Notes: generated by a model from the letters alone, not told the origin. A stretch of 64,000 bases of DNA from an uncultured Sutterella sp. (GCA_905198475.1 CAJKCQ010000003.1:1-64000), one strand, 5' to 3'; shown: positions 54,231 through 63,809, numbered from the stretch's first letter. Numbers and translations: made by a program.

Positions 54231-55766
54231 TCAGGGGATCTGCGGCACGGCTTCCGGCGTGAGCGGCACGCCCGGGAGGACGGAGGCGGCCGGAGCGGCG
54301 GGACGCCGTGCGGGCGCCGCATTCGGCAGCATCGGCGTTGGGGCGGGTCCGGCGCCCGGGTCATCGAGGATGATGCTCTTCACGCCTTCGCGGCGCACGT
54401 TGTGCTCCATCTCGCGGACGTTCACGAAGGTCATCGTGCTCGGGTCGGGCGGCGGCTCGACGGCGGGCAGAACCTCGCGGGAGGCCGCCTGCGGGTCGAT
54501 CTCCGCGAGCCGGCCGTGCGTGACGACGACGGTCTGCGGCTCGCGTGCGACCACCGGGCTCTCGAGCCGATTGAGCTCGAGCCGTCCCGTCTCGCCTGAA
54601 TACTGGATGATGGTCTTCTTCTGGGACCACTGCGCCGCGATCTCACGCGCGTCGGCGCCCAGTGCGAAGAGGCGCTTCGCCGAGAGCGAGTAGGGCATGG
54701 CGGCGGCGAAGCGCGCCTCGAACCCCGCGGCGTCGTAGCGCACGACGAGCGGGCATTCGCTGAAGACGAGTTCGTCGAGGTCGTAGGCGAGGGTGGTCGC
54801 CGTCGAGCTCGTGAGCGGGTCGCCCGGGTTGCTCGCCGAGGTCGCCCAGACGCGCATGCGCTGCGGCAGTCGGTTGCGCACGAGCCCCGCGTCCTGCGCG
54901 GAGAGCGCAAGGAGCGCCGCCTGATAGGGCGGCTCGGAGGCGGCGATCAGGGTGCGCCGCTCCCGGAGGGCCGCCTTGGCGGCGCGGCGGCGCGACGCAT
55001 CGTCGGTCGCCTTGGCGAGCGCCTCGCGGCTTGCCTCTGCAAGGTGCAGCGCATCGGCCTCGGAGAGCTGCGGCTCGAGGCGCTTTTGCAGATCATCGAG
55101 GGCGGCGACGTCGAGCGGGAAGACGTCGAAGGCGATTCCGGCGGCTTTGAGCGTCTTCTCATAGACGTCGCGGATGCGCGTCTCCCAGCTGCTCGCGCCC
55201 GTGATCACGGCGACCTTGGGAAGCGCCCCCGACGTCGTGTGCGCGGGTAGCGCCCGCACGGCGAGCCGGGCGATCCATTCGGCCTCGGCCTCCGTGGAGA
55301 CCGAGAGCATGATGAGGTTTTCGGGCGCGGCCTTGCCGGGAGCGGCGTTGAGCGCGACGACCGGGAGCGGCAGCGACGCTTCGTGGGCGAGCCGCACGAC
55401 CGCCTCGCGCTCGATCGGGCCGACGGCGACGTCGGCGCCCGCGAGCACGGCCGCCTGAAGTTGGTCGTGGATCGTGGCGCCCTTCTGCGCCTCGATCATC
55501 AGAAGGTTGGCGGGGCGCGCGCTCGCGGCGTTCGCGGCCGAAAGACCGTTGCCGACGATGCGGGCCGCCGCCAGGAACGGCGAGTCGTCGGGCGGCATCA
55601 GGAGCGCGATGGTGAGCTGCCGCGACGGGGCGGACACCTCCGCGGCGGCGGGCTGAGGTTCAGGCTGACTGCCGGTTTCGGTTTCTTGAGCGGCGTAGGC
55701 TGCGCTTAAACTACCTAGCGCCAGAAGGCCCACGGAAAAAACGAAGTTACGACGAGAAAACGGCAT
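54231..55766 (-). CDS. LppC/LpoA-like penicillin-binding protein activator
   Basis: 511-aa exported protein with a periplasmic-binding-protein-like fold, related to the C-terminal domain of LpoA, which activates PBP1a. Segments such as TIALLMPPDDSPFLAAARIVGNG, VAVGPIEREAVVRLA and RVWATSASNPGDP fit the family. The N-terminus MPFSRRNFVFSVGLLALGSL looks like a twin-arginine signal (SRRNF), and no lipobox Cys is present, unlike LpoA. ATG 55766 overlaps the rsmI ATG on the other strand; a TTG at 55781 is the alternative start. The Pro/Ala-rich C-terminus is low complexity. Confidence 0.78.
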   Translation of the reverse strand: MPFSRRNFVFSVGLLALGSLSAAYAAQETETGSQPEPQPAAAEVSAPSRQLTIALLMPPDDSPFLAAARIVGNGLSAANAASARPANLLMIEAQKGATIHDQLQAAVLAGADVAVGPIEREAVVRLAHEASLPLPVVALNAAPGKAAPENLIMLSVSTEAEAEWIARLAVRALPAHTTSGALPKVAVITGASSWETRIRDVYEKTLKAAGIAFDVFPLDVAALDDLQKRLEPQLSEADALHLAEASREALAKATDDASRRRAAKAALRERRTLIAASEPPYQAALLALSAQDAGLVRNRLPQRMRVWATSASNPGDPLTSSTATTLAYDLDELVFSECPLVVRYDAAGFEARFAAAMPYSLSAKRLFALGADAREIAAQWSQKKTIIQYSGETGRLELNRLESPVVAREPQTVVVTHGRLAEIDPQAASREVLPAVEPPPDPSTMTFVNVREMEHNVRREGVKSIILDDPGAGPAPTPMLPNAAPARRPAAPAASVLPGVPLTPEAVPQIP

Positions 55767-56685
55767 GAATTCCCTAAACAATCTTTGGTCTGATGATGTC
55801 CTGATGCAGGCGGCGGGTCTGCCCTGTCAGGAGCTTCCTGCGGCGGCGCTCTACGTCGTCGGCGTGCCGATCGGCAACATGGGGGACATCACGCTGCGGG
55901 CGCTCTGGGTGCTGTCCAAGGTGGACGCCATTGCGGCGGAGGATACGCGCGAGACCCGCAAGCTCCTCGAACGCTTCGGCATCGAGGCGAAGCTTCTCTC
56001 GGTTCGTGAGCATAACGAACGCCACGGAGCGGAGCAAATTGAAGCGCTGCTCGCCGCGGGCGAGCGCGTCGCGCTCGTGACCGATGCGGGCACGCCCGCC
56101 GTCTCCGACCCCGGCGCCCGGGCGGTGGAGTACCTGCGCGGCCTCGGCCGCCGGATCATTCCCGTCCCCGGCCCTTCGGCCGCGGTGACGGCGCTCTCCG
56201 CTGCGGGGCTTCTCGGCGCGGGCTTCTCCTTCATCGGCTTTCTGCCGCCGCAGCCCAAGCAGCGCCGGGACGCCGTCGCCGGTCTGCGCAGCCGCCTCGA
56301 GCCCTTCGTGCTCTACGAGGCGCCGCACCGCATCCTCGACCTTCTGCACGAGCTCGGCGCGCAGCTCGCTCCGGAGCGCCGCGTGGTCGTCGCCCGGGAG
56401 CTCACGAAGAAATTTGAAACGATCATTTCCCTGCGCGCGGCCGATCTCGTTCAATTCGCCGATGCGCACGAGCCGCGGGGAGAGTATGTTGTTTTGGTGG
56501 ATGAAGAGCCTCCGAGGCCGCAGACGCTGCTTCCGGAGGACGAGGCCTGGCTGCGCGATCTCGCCCCGGAGATGCCCGCCTCCAGGCTCGCCGCCATCGC
56601 GGCGCGACGCACTGGACGCCCCCGGCAGGAGATCTATGCGTTTCTGCTTTCGCTCAGAGACGCCGCCGGGGAGTCGTCGGACTGA
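55765..56685 (+). CDS. rsmI: 16S rRNA 2'-O-ribose methyltransferase (C1402)
   Basis: 306-aa tetrapyrrole-methylase-fold enzyme that 2'-O-methylates C1402. Motifs: LYVVGVPIGNMGDITLRAL, AAEDTRETRKLL, SVREHNERHGAEQI and VTDAGTPAVSDPG, then VPGPSAAVTALSAAGL. A start at 55765 gives the usual short N-terminal extension; ATG 55804 is the alternative and would avoid the overlap with the divergent lppC start. PPK2 follows 63 bases downstream. Confidence 0.95.
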   Translation: MNSLNNLWSDDVLMQAAGLPCQELPAAALYVVGVPIGNMGDITLRALWVLSKVDAIAAEDTRETRKLLERFGIEAKLLSVREHNERHGAEQIEALLAAGERVALVTDAGTPAVSDPGARAVEYLRGLGRRIIPVPGPSAAVTALSAAGLLGAGFSFIGFLPPQPKQRRDAVAGLRSRLEPFVLYEAPHRILDLLHELGAQLAPERRVVVARELTKKFETIISLRAADLVQFADAHEPRGEYVVLVDEEPPRPQTLLPEDEAWLRDLAPEMPASRLAAIAARRTGRPRQEIYAFLLSLRDAAGESSD

Positions 56686-56748
56686 TTTTTCACCGCGGGC
56701 GGGCCGCTTCGGACGGCGCCCCGTCCGCAATCCCATTGAGGAGCAACG

Positions 56749-57951
56749 ATGACAGAAGAGAAGAAAGACACGAAGCCAGCCGTTTCTCCGCCCGCATCGG
56801 CGCCCGCCTCCGACTCCGCTCCCGCCGCGCCGCTCTACGCCAACGAAAAGATCGACCGGCCGCCGCGCTTTCGCAACGTGCGCGACGTGCTCAACCACAT
56901 CCGCCGCACGCAGACCGAACGGGCCTTCAACCGCAAGCAGGAGCTCATCGACGAGATCCTCTCCGGGCAGTCCGAGGAGGACCGCGCGGTCATTCTGCGC
57001 GAACTCATCGAAGAGCTCACGGAAAAGCACAAGGAGCGCGAGGAGAAGAAGAACCGGGAGGAGAACGAGCTCAACCCCAACTGGCTCAACGGCGCCTATC
57101 CCTACGTCAACCGCATGCGCCGCAGCGTATACGAGGCCGAGAAGTTCCGCCTTCAGGTCGAGCTCCTCAAGCTGCAGGCCTGGGTGAAGGAGACCGGACA
57201 GAAGGTCGTCATCATCTTCGAAGGGCGCGATGCGGCCGGCAAGGGCGGCACGATCAAGCGCTTCATGGAGCACCTCAATCCGCGCGGTGCGCGCGTGGTG
57301 GCGCTCGACAAGCCCACGGAGCGCGAACGCGGCCAGTGGTACTTCCAGCGCTACGTCGAGCATCTGCCCACCTGCGGCGAGATCGTCTTCTTCGACCGCT
57401 CCTGGTACAACCGCGCCGGCGTCGAACGCGTGATGGGCTTTTGCACCGAAGAGGAGTACTACGAGTTCATGCGCGAGGTGCCCGGATTCGAGCGCAACCT
57501 CGTGCGCTCGGGCACCTACGTGATCAAGTTCTGGTTCTCCGTCTCCCGCGAGGAGCAGGAGCGGCGCTTCCGCGAGCGCAAGGTTTCGCCCCTGAAGCGC
57601 TGGAAGCTCTCGCCCATCGATGAGGCGTCGCGCAACAAGTGGGACGACTACACCCGGGCGAAGGAGGCGATGTTCTTCGCCACCGACACGCCCGAGGCGC
57701 CCTGGACGGTGATCAAGTCCGACGACAAGAAACGCGCCCGCCTGAACGCCATGCGCTACGTGCTGCGCCTCATTCCCTACGCCAACCGCGACCTCAAGGC
57801 CGTGGGCGCCGTGGATCCGCTCATCGTCGGACGCGCGAGCGCGATGTTCGAGACGGCCGAGAGCCGTGTGTCGCCGCTTCTCGCCAATGAGCTCGACCCG
57901 CCCGTCGTGCCGCGCTTCCTCGCGCAGCAGCCGAAGAAGTCGAAGAAGTAG
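56749..57951 (+). CDS. ppk2: Polyphosphate kinase 2 family protein
   Basis: 400-aa P-loop enzyme that phosphorylates nucleoside mono/diphosphates with polyphosphate or the reverse. The Walker A is FEGRDAAGKGGTIKRF (about 158-173), the lid/Walker B FFDRSWYNRAGVERVMGF (about 212-229), and KSDDKKRARLNAMRYVL near the C-terminus. The core beginning at about 110 is a single PPK2 domain, closest to class I. The roughly 105-residue extension before it is Pro/Ala-rich, then highly charged helical and is unusual in length. GGAG precedes ATG. Terminator and parS-like sites follow. Confidence 0.9.
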   Translation: MTEEKKDTKPAVSPPASAPASDSAPAAPLYANEKIDRPPRFRNVRDVLNHIRRTQTERAFNRKQELIDEILSGQSEEDRAVILRELIEELTEKHKEREEKKNREENELNPNWLNGAYPYVNRMRRSVYEAEKFRLQVELLKLQAWVKETGQKVVIIFEGRDAAGKGGTIKRFMEHLNPRGARVVALDKPTERERGQWYFQRYVEHLPTCGEIVFFDRSWYNRAGVERVMGFCTEEEYYEFMREVPGFERNLVRSGTYVIKFWFSVSREEQERRFRERKVSPLKRWKLSPIDEASRNKWDDYTRAKEAMFFATDTPEAPWTVIKSDDKKRARLNAMRYVLRLIPYANRDLKAVGAVDPLIVGRASAMFETAESRVSPLLANELDPPVVPRFLAQQPKKSKK

Positions 57952-57993
57952 CCCGAAGACTCCGCCCGCGCGGAGCCTTCGCCGAAAGAAGCA

Positions 57994-58032
57994 GGAGCGC
58001 CCGGGTCCACCTCCCGGGCGCTCCGTTTTTTT
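57994..58032 (+). terminator. Terminator after ppk2
   Basis: A 12-bp stem (ggagcgcccggg / cccgggcgctcc, 7-base loop) is followed by G and seven T. The last T is the first base of the following parS-like site. Confidence 0.9.
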
Positions 58033-58047
58033 GTTCCACGTGGAACA
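58032..58047. other. parS-like ParB-binding site (perfect palindrome)
   Basis: TGTTCCACGTGGAACA is a perfect 16-bp palindrome identical in form to the chromosomal parS consensus of several proteobacteria. It begins at the last T of the ppk2 terminator and lies between convergent genes (ppk2 and the CBS gene), the usual context for parS. Confidence 0.8.
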
Positions 58048-58070
58048 ACCACGGTCTGTGGAGGCCTCGA

Positions 58071-58086
58071 TGTTTCACGTGGAACA
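58071..58086. other. Second parS-like site
   Basis: TGTTTCACGTGGAACA differs from the first site at one base and starts 39 bases from it. It matches the wider parS consensus TGTTTCACGTGAAACA at all but one position. The short frames read through these sites (MFHVKH..., FHVEQ) are the well-known translation artefacts of parS DNA. Confidence 0.75.
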
Positions 58087-58113
58087 TTGGCCACGCAGGA
58101 CGGTATAGGGACG

Positions 58114-58156
58114 AATAAAAACGCCCGGACTCTCTCGACGAGAGCCGGGCGGGTTT
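58114..58156 (-). terminator. Terminator after the CBS-domain gene
   Basis: On the minus strand a stem (cgcccgg / ccgggcg, loop with ctctcg/cgagag inside) is followed by TTTTTATT, 25 bases beyond the stop. Confidence 0.85.
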
Positions 58157-58180
58157 TCCGTCGGGCCGGGGCGGGGCCGC

Positions 58181-58639
58181 TTATTCGGAGCGCAGCGCCA
58201 CTTCGCGCGTCTTCGAGGAGCTGATGTTGCGCACGAGACTGTCGAGCAGTTCGGAGAGCTCCTTGATGAGGTTCGAGTTTGTGATCACGCCGACGAGCCG
58301 GCCGGATTCATCCACGATGGGCAGGCGGCGGATGCCGTTCTCGCGCATGCGGGCGAGCGCAACCACCATGCCTTCGTTCTCCGCGGCGGTGACGACCGGG
58401 GCGGTCATCAGATCGCTCACGGACGTGCGGGTGAGGTCGAGCCCCTTCGCGACGCCCTCAATGGTGATGTCGCGGTCGGTGATTATGCCGAGGGGCTTGG
58501 CGTTCTCATCAATGACGACCAGACTGCCGACGTGCTCGCGGCGCATCTGGACGGCGCATTCCTGAATGGTCTTCTCCGGAGTGGTGGTGGCCACCTTGTG
58601 GACGGCCATGTCGATGACTTTCAGCGAACGGGTTCTCAT
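58181..58639 (-). CDS. CBS-domain protein
   Basis: 152-aa cytosolic protein made of two CBS domains (about 10-62 and 72-127). Each ends with the typical D-x-D-like turn: LGIITDRDITIEGVAKGL and VGVITNSNLIKELSELL. Such stand-alone pairs bind adenosine nucleotides and often sense energy state; no partner domain exists here. Monocistronic, with a good terminator; the 124-base gap to ttcA holds no other gene. Confidence 0.88.
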   Translation of the reverse strand: MRTRSLKVIDMAVHKVATTTPEKTIQECAVQMRREHVGSLVVIDENAKPLGIITDRDITIEGVAKGLDLTRTSVSDLMTAPVVTAAENEGMVVALARMRENGIRRLPIVDESGRLVGVITNSNLIKELSELLDSLVRNISSSKTREVALRSE

Positions 58640-58763
58640 TTGAAGATCGTGACGGGTGGGAACGATGGGTCGATGGGGAGCCTCGGAGAGGCGGGCCGCT
58701 CCTGCGGCCTTTTGTCTACGGGGAGAATTCTAGCCGAGGCCGCCCGGCGGGCGAAACGGGCGC

Positions 58764-59651
58764 TCAGTCGTCTTCGGCGGGCGCCGCGGCTGCGGGCAGC
58801 AGGGGCCTGAAGGCGCGGAAGTCGTAGAGCGACTGGTCGAGCAGGTGCGAAGGCGAGACGCGCGTGAGGCTCATGAAGATGTTGTAGATGCGCCCGGGGA
58901 ACTCGCGGTCCCAGGACTTCATGAGTGCCTTGATCTCCTGGCGCTTGAGGTTCTCGCCCGCGCCGCAGATGCCCTTGGCCGCGAGCGGATAGCCGCGGAT
59001 GCGCGCGAGCTTCTCCGTCTCGGACTCGCGCACGTAGGCGAGCGGACGGATGACGATGCAGTCTTTGCGGTCGTTGAGCAGCGCCGGGGGCATCGCCTTG
59101 AGGCGGCCGCCGTAGAAGAGGTTGAGCAGCAGCGTGCTCACGATGTCGTCCATGTGGTGGCCGAGGGCGATCTTGTTGCAGCCGTGTTCGCGCGCGACGC
59201 GGTAGAGGATGCCGCGGCGCAGGCGCGCGCAGAGCGAGCAGACGTTGCGGCCTTCGGGGATGAGCTTCTGGATGAGGCTGTTCGTGTCCTGATCTTCGAT
59301 GTGGTACGGCACGCCCGAGGATTCAAGAAACCCGCGGAGTTGTTCGAGCGGGAATTCCGGAATGTGCTGGTGGACGTTGACGGCGAGGAGGTCGAAGTGG
59401 ATCGGCGCGCGGGTCTGAAGGGTCTTCAAGGTGTCGAGGAGCACGTAGCTGTCCTTGCCGCCGCTCATCGCGACCATCACCTTGTCGCCTTCGTTGATCA
59501 TGCCGAAGTCCGTGATCGCCTGGCCGGTGAGGCGGACGACGCGCTTTTCGAGCTTCTTCTGGGAGACGGACTTGCGGTTGCGCTCCGAGGGCGGGGTCTC
59601 GCCCGTGGGCGCCGAGAAGATGGGGATCGTGTTCTCAGTCATGTTGCTCAT
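58764..59651 (-). CDS. ttcA: tRNA 2-thiocytidine(32) synthetase TtcA
   Basis: 295-aa PP-loop ATPase with an iron-sulfur cluster that thiolates C32 of tRNA. The PP-loop is VAMSGGKDSYVLLDTL (about 57-72), the CxxC is VCSLCARLRRG, and the third cluster Cys is in GICGAGENLKRQ; the LGHHMDDIVSTLLLNLF segment is diagnostic. The start overlaps the folB stop by four bases. The enzyme is common in facultative and anaerobic proteobacteria. Confidence 0.95.
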   Translation of the reverse strand: MSNMTENTIPIFSAPTGETPPSERNRKSVSQKKLEKRVVRLTGQAITDFGMINEGDKVMVAMSGGKDSYVLLDTLKTLQTRAPIHFDLLAVNVHQHIPEFPLEQLRGFLESSGVPYHIEDQDTNSLIQKLIPEGRNVCSLCARLRRGILYRVAREHGCNKIALGHHMDDIVSTLLLNLFYGGRLKAMPPALLNDRKDCIVIRPLAYVRESETEKLARIRGYPLAAKGICGAGENLKRQEIKALMKSWDREFPGRIYNIFMSLTRVSPSHLLDQSLYDFRAFRPLLPAAAAPAEDD

Positions 59652-60058
59652 GAGTTATGCATGGCGGACGAGGGCGCACGCCAGGTTTCAATACCGACCG
59701 CCTGCGCGTCCGGATAGGCTTCGGGCTTGGCGGTCGCAAGCCGCACGAGCTCGACGCCCGGGAGCGCGCAGAGCCGCTCGATCATGCGGTCGAGGAGCGT
59801 CTCCTGCAGGTCCGTGTGGCCGCGGGCGGCCTCCTCGCGCAGCACCGCGACGGCGTCGTCGTAGTTGAAGACGTCTTCGAGCGCGTCGCGGCTGCTCGTC
59901 GAGGCGTCGAGCCGCACCCACAGGTCGCAGTCGATCAGGAGGGACTGCGGCGCCGTGCGTTCGTGGTCGTAGGCGCCGATGCGGCACGAGAGCCGAAGGC
60001 CGCGCAGGAAGATCCGGCGGCAGGTCGCGCGCAGGGATTCGGGGGTCGGAAGTGACAT
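59648..60058 (-). CDS. folB: Dihydroneopterin aldolase
   Basis: 136-aa enzyme of folate synthesis that cleaves dihydroneopterin to hydroxymethyl-dihydropterin. Family features: IFLRGLRLSCRIGAYDHERTAPQSLLIDC with the active-site Glu in DHER, the NYDDAVAVL segment, DLQETLLDRMIERLC and the Lys in ATAKPEAYPDAQAVGIE. An N-terminal extension of about 15 residues precedes the core. ATG 60058 is the first start of the real frame; the open frame extends to 60439 without similarity. Translationally coupled to ttcA. Confidence 0.85.
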   Translation of the reverse strand: MSLPTPESLRATCRRIFLRGLRLSCRIGAYDHERTAPQSLLIDCDLWVRLDASTSSRDALEDVFNYDDAVAVLREEAARGHTDLQETLLDRMIERLCALPGVELVRLATAKPEAYPDAQAVGIETWRAPSSAMHNS

Positions 60059-60136
60059 GGGGCTTCGAGGGGAGGGATGCGTCCGGAGGAGCGTCATTCT
60101 AGGGCGAGTGCGGGGGTCCGATAGAATGAGCGGACC

Positions 60137-60331
60137 ATGCGCTGGGCTATCGTCATCTTCATCATTCTTCTTCTGCTTCTGGGCGCCATGCCCGCACTGA
60201 AGCGCTTCGGCCTCGGGCGGCTGCCCGGAGACCTGAACTTCCGCGTGCTCGGCCGCGAGGTCGAGCTCCCCTTCATGAGCACCATCCTCCTTGCGGTGCT
60301 CGCCCTCGTGCTCGCCAAACTGCTCTTCTAG
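60137..60331 (+). CDS. DUF2905 small membrane protein
   Basis: 64-aa protein with two membrane helices ([15 protein letters not shown] at 4-18 and [17 protein letters not shown] at 48-64) flanking the DUF2905 core [26 protein letters not shown]. Function unknown. A GATAGAAT sequence about 10 bases before the ATG and no clear ribosome site suggest a very short leader. Its stop and the cca stop share the palindrome CTAG (60328-60331), so the two genes converge with a 4-base overlap. Confidence 0.85.
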   Translation: MRWAIVIFIILLLLLGAMPALKRFGLGRLPGDLNFRVLGREVELPFMSTILLAVLALVLAKLLF

Positions 60332-61434
60332 CCCCAGGCGGCGCGAAGCGCCTCGCGGCGGGCTTCGAGCACCCGCAGGGGTATCTCCCGCGGTGTGGAG
60401 GCGGTGCGCGCCGCGGCGCCCGCATCGACTGAACACCACGCGTCGAGCGCGCGCCTGAGGCGCGCGTCGTCTGCCATTCCCCGGCCTTCGGATTCGAGCG
60501 CCTTCTCACGGTACTCGAGGAGCATCTCCATGCGCGCGCGGCGCCGCAGTGCGTCGCAGCCGCGAAAGAGCTCCGCCGTCTCTTCGGGCGTGGAGAGCGC
60601 GTGGAGCCGGGGCGTCCAGTCGCCGAGGATCTGCGCGAGGTCCTGAGCCTCGGCGCTCGCGCGCAGCCCCGCGAGGAAGGCCTTCGACGAGCGGCCGTCG
60701 GGAAGGCCCGAGGCGAGCGCGGCGAGCCGCAGGGGAAGGGGCAGCCCGCGCCGGCAGGCGCGGTGCAGCCGCGCGCGCATGAGACCCGTGAGGCGCACCT
60801 GCGGGTAGAGGCGCCGCCAGAGGCCGCACGCGCAGAGCACGTCGAGCATGCGGCAGGGTTGCGGGGCCGAAAGCCCCTTGGTGAATTCGGCGAGGACGCG
60901 CTCGGGCACGAGCGCGTCGGCTTCGCCCGCCTCCACCATCCGGCGCATGAGGGCGAGCGTCTCCGGGGCGATGGAGAAGCCCGGGAAGCGCGCCGCGAAC
61001 CGCGCCGCGCGCAGGATGCGCACGGGATCCTCGCAGAACGCTTCGCTCACGTGCCGCAGAACGCCCCGCGCGAGGTCCGCCACGCCCCCGTAGGGGTCGA
61101 TGAGGCGGCCGCGGTCGTCCATCGCGATGGCGTTGATCGTCAGGTCGCGCCGGCGCAGGTCGTCTTCGAGCGTTACGTCGGCCGCGGCGTGGAAGACGAA
61201 GCCGTGGTACCCCGGCGCGGTCTTGCGCTCGGTGCGCGCGAGGGCGTACTCCTCGTGCGTCTTCGGGTGAAGGAAGACCGGAAAGTCGCCGCCCACGGGA
61301 AGGAACCCTCGGGCGGCCATGGCTTCGGGCGTCTCGCCCACCACGACCCAGTCGCGGTCGCCCGGTTCGACGGGAAGCCCTCGGGCGGAGAGAAGCGTGT
61401 CGCGGACGTAGCCGCCGACGGAGTAGATCTGCAT
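60328..61434 (-). CDS. cca: CCA-adding tRNA nucleotidyltransferase
   Basis: 368-aa enzyme that builds or repairs the 3' CCA of tRNAs. The beginning [16 protein letters not shown], the catalytic GDRDWVVVG (DxD-like), the metal motif region [13 protein letters not shown] and the nucleotide-selecting [16 protein letters not shown] are class II hallmarks. It is shorter than E. coli Cca and ends before an HD phosphohydrolase domain. ATG 61434 is used; the frame runs on upstream into slt. The gene starts 11 bases after slt's stop, so they form one operon. Confidence 0.94.
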   Translation of the reverse strand: MQIYSVGGYVRDTLLSARGLPVEPGDRDWVVVGETPEAMAARGFLPVGGDFPVFLHPKTHEEYALARTERKTAPGYHGFVFHAAADVTLEDDLRRRDLTINAIAMDDRGRLIDPYGGVADLARGVLRHVSEAFCEDPVRILRAARFAARFPGFSIAPETLALMRRMVEAGEADALVPERVLAEFTKGLSAPQPCRMLDVLCACGLWRRLYPQVRLTGLMRARLHRACRRGLPLPLRLAALASGLPDGRSSKAFLAGLRASAEAQDLAQILGDWTPRLHALSTPEETAELFRGCDALRRRARMEMLLEYREKALESEGRGMADDARLRRALDAWCSVDAGAAARTASTPREIPLRVLEARREALRAAWG

Positions 61435-61445
61435 GGCGTTGGTGT

Positions 61446-63809
61446 TCAGGGAAGGTCGGCCGTCTTCTCGAGGTTGGGCAGAACCCGGCCGGCGAGCGTC
61501 GTGAAGCGCTCGGCGGGCGTCTTCTCGAGCATCGCGTAGGTGTGGGTGTTCGCGAGGACGTTTTTCACGTACTCGCGCGTCTCGTGGTAGGGGATCGTCT
61601 CGATGAAGACGGCCGCCTCCATGGCGTCCTTGAGCGTGTCGCGCCAGATGCGCGCGCGGTTGGGGCCGGCGTTGTAGGCGGCGGTGGCGAGCACGCGGCT
61701 GCCACCCATGTCCTCCTCGAGCATGCGCAGGTAGGCCGTGCCGAGCACGAGGTTCATCTCGAGCCCGGTGAGGTGCGCCTGCGCGAAGTTCTCGATGCCG
61801 AGGTGCCGCGCCATCCAGGCGGCGGTGCCAGGCATGACCTGCATGAGGCCGCGGGCGCCGACCGCGGAGCTCACGGCCGGGATGAAGCGCGACTCCTGCC
61901 GGATGAGACCGTAGATCCAGGCGGCGGGCAGCTGCTGCGCGGCCGCCGCGCGCTCGATCAGGGCGGCGTGCGGACGGGGAAAGCGCTGCTCGATCACGAC
62001 GAGCGCCGTGCCGCTCTTCATGCTCGTGTTGATCATGCGGTGGATGAGCCGCTCGCGCCGGGCGTAGGCGGCGAGCGCGACGGCGTCTTCGGGCGAGATG
62101 CCGCGCATCGCCCAGTTCCACTCCCGGTGGCCCTCGTAGAAGAGGTTCATCCGGTAGAAGGCTTCGGCGCGCTGCACGGACGGATTGCGCCCCCAGCGCG
62201 CGACTTCGTCCCCGGCGGGCATCGCCGCGGGCGGACGCGAGAAGGCGTAGGGGCGTCCGAGGGCGTCGTCGGCGAGCTTGCCGTAGAAGGTGATGTTGTC
62301 GGCGATGAGCGCATACTCACGGTGCGCGAGGTCCTTGAGGCCGCGCGCCTCGAGCGAGCGCGCCTTCCAGTAGATCCAGGTCTCTCCGCGCGCGGCGTCG
62401 GCGGGCATCGCGTCGATGAAGCGGCCGAGCGCGTACCAGTTGCCCGCACGCAGGGCCGCCCGGGCGCGCCAGGCGGCGATTTGGCCGGGGTTCGAAACGG
62501 CCGGAGAGTCGAGGGGCAGGGCGTCGCCCGCGCGCGCGAACCAGTCGTTCGCGCGAGGATCGAGCCGCGTGGTCGCCGTAAAGCCGATCTGCGACCAGAC
62601 GAGCGTGCGCCAGAAGGCGCCCGCCTGCGGGTCCACCGCCGCCAGAGCGACGCGGGCCGCGTCGGCGGGGGCGCTGCGGGCGAGCCGGAGCGCGGCGAAG
62701 ACGGCAAGGCGCGGAGGGAGAGCCGCGAGGCGCTTCTGGCGCCGCAGCCACGTCTGCGGCCGGTCGAGAATGAGGTGGAGCTCGGCGATGGGCGCGGGAA
62801 GCTCCGGGCGGGGAAGCGCCGCGAGGGCGCGCTTCGTCTCTGCGCCCGCTCCCTTCTGCACGAGGAGCACGACACGCGTCCAGAGCCAGGAGCGGTCCGC
62901 CCGGGCGACGGCGTCGCCGAGCTTCCTGAAGGGCGTCTTCGAGACGGGGCTGGCGTCGCGGTAGAGGCGCTTCGCGGCGGCGAGCGCCTCGGCGCGGCCG
63001 CGGTTCTTCGCGACGGCCTCCTCGAGGTCGTAGTAGGCCTTCCAGGCCGCGACGGCGGGTTCGGTCTGATTCCACTCGAGCCGGTCGTAGATCTTGCGGA
63101 AGGCTTCAGCGTTGAGCCGGTCCTCCGCGATCTCGAGGTAGTCCGTTGCGGCGCGCTCGGCGACGTATTCGCCCCGATGGAGCTCGATGAAGCGCTCGAA
63201 GGCGTAGTGCTCGGCCGGATCGTCGGGCGCGGCCTTCAGTCCGAGCGTGATGCGCCAGAGTTCGGCGTAGCTCCTCAGGGGGTGGCCGTCGAGCAGGGGC
63301 AGCAGCTCCTCGAGGTCCTTGAGCCGTCCCTGACTGAAGCAGGTCTTCGCCTCGAGGAGCACGTAGTCGAGCGGAGCGGGGTGCGGCGCGAGGAGCGCAT
63401 CGTCGAGCGGGTCGTCCACCGGGTTTTCGATGAGGCTTGCCGTGACGCGCGCGGCCGCGTCGGCCGCCAGAGCGGCCGCTTCGGGCGCGGCGGGCGAGGC
63501 GCCGGCGAGGGGCTCCGTGCGGGTGAGGAGCGTCTTGAGCGCTGCGTCGGCGCGCCGGATCACCTCTTCGGGATGCACGCCGACGGCGTTCTCCTCCTCC
63601 CAGACGCGCGGCGCGTCTTCGCGTGCGGCGAGCGACTGCAGCCGTTCTGCGATCGGAATGGAGACGAGCCCCGCGGGCATGACGGGTGCGGGGAGGCGCG
63701 CTTCCGATGCGGGCTCCGTACCGGCCGCAGCCCCCGGGGCGGCGGCCGCATGGGCGGCGCAGGCCGCGAGCATCGCAAAAACGATCGGCGCAAGGGAAAG
63801 TCGGCGCAT
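61446..63809 (-). CDS. slt: Soluble lytic murein transglycosylase (Slt70 family)
   Basis: 787-aa periplasmic enzyme that cleaves peptidoglycan to anhydro-muropeptides, the substrate of AmpG. A signal peptide is visible ([24 protein letters not shown]). The long superhelical U/L domains (about 120-620) precede the catalytic SLT domain (about 625-760), with the catalytic Glu in [11 protein letters not shown], then [19 protein letters not shown] and [16 protein letters not shown]. It is longer than E. coli Slt70 by an N-terminal Ala/Pro-rich segment. Divergent from the gene at 63935. Confidence 0.93.
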   Translation of the reverse strand: MRRLSLAPIVFAMLAACAAHAAAAPGAAAGTEPASEARLPAPVMPAGLVSIPIAERLQSLAAREDAPRVWEEENAVGVHPEEVIRRADAALKTLLTRTEPLAGASPAAPEAAALAADAAARVTASLIENPVDDPLDDALLAPHPAPLDYVLLEAKTCFSQGRLKDLEELLPLLDGHPLRSYAELWRITLGLKAAPDDPAEHYAFERFIELHRGEYVAERAATDYLEIAEDRLNAEAFRKIYDRLEWNQTEPAVAAWKAYYDLEEAVAKNRGRAEALAAAKRLYRDASPVSKTPFRKLGDAVARADRSWLWTRVVLLVQKGAGAETKRALAALPRPELPAPIAELHLILDRPQTWLRRQKRLAALPPRLAVFAALRLARSAPADAARVALAAVDPQAGAFWRTLVWSQIGFTATTRLDPRANDWFARAGDALPLDSPAVSNPGQIAAWRARAALRAGNWYALGRFIDAMPADAARGETWIYWKARSLEARGLKDLAHREYALIADNITFYGKLADDALGRPYAFSRPPAAMPAGDEVARWGRNPSVQRAEAFYRMNLFYEGHREWNWAMRGISPEDAVALAAYARRERLIHRMINTSMKSGTALVVIEQRFPRPHAALIERAAAAQQLPAAWIYGLIRQESRFIPAVSSAVGARGLMQVMPGTAAWMARHLGIENFAQAHLTGLEMNLVLGTAYLRMLEEDMGGSRVLATAAYNAGPNRARIWRDTLKDAMEAAVFIETIPYHETREYVKNVLANTHTYAMLEKTPAERFTTLAGRVLPNLEKTADLP

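Noticed and set aside
57777..58108. Short frames reading MFHVKH, FHVEQ or NVPRET around 58030-58090
   Set aside because: These peptides are translations of the parS-like palindromes, a common misannotation.
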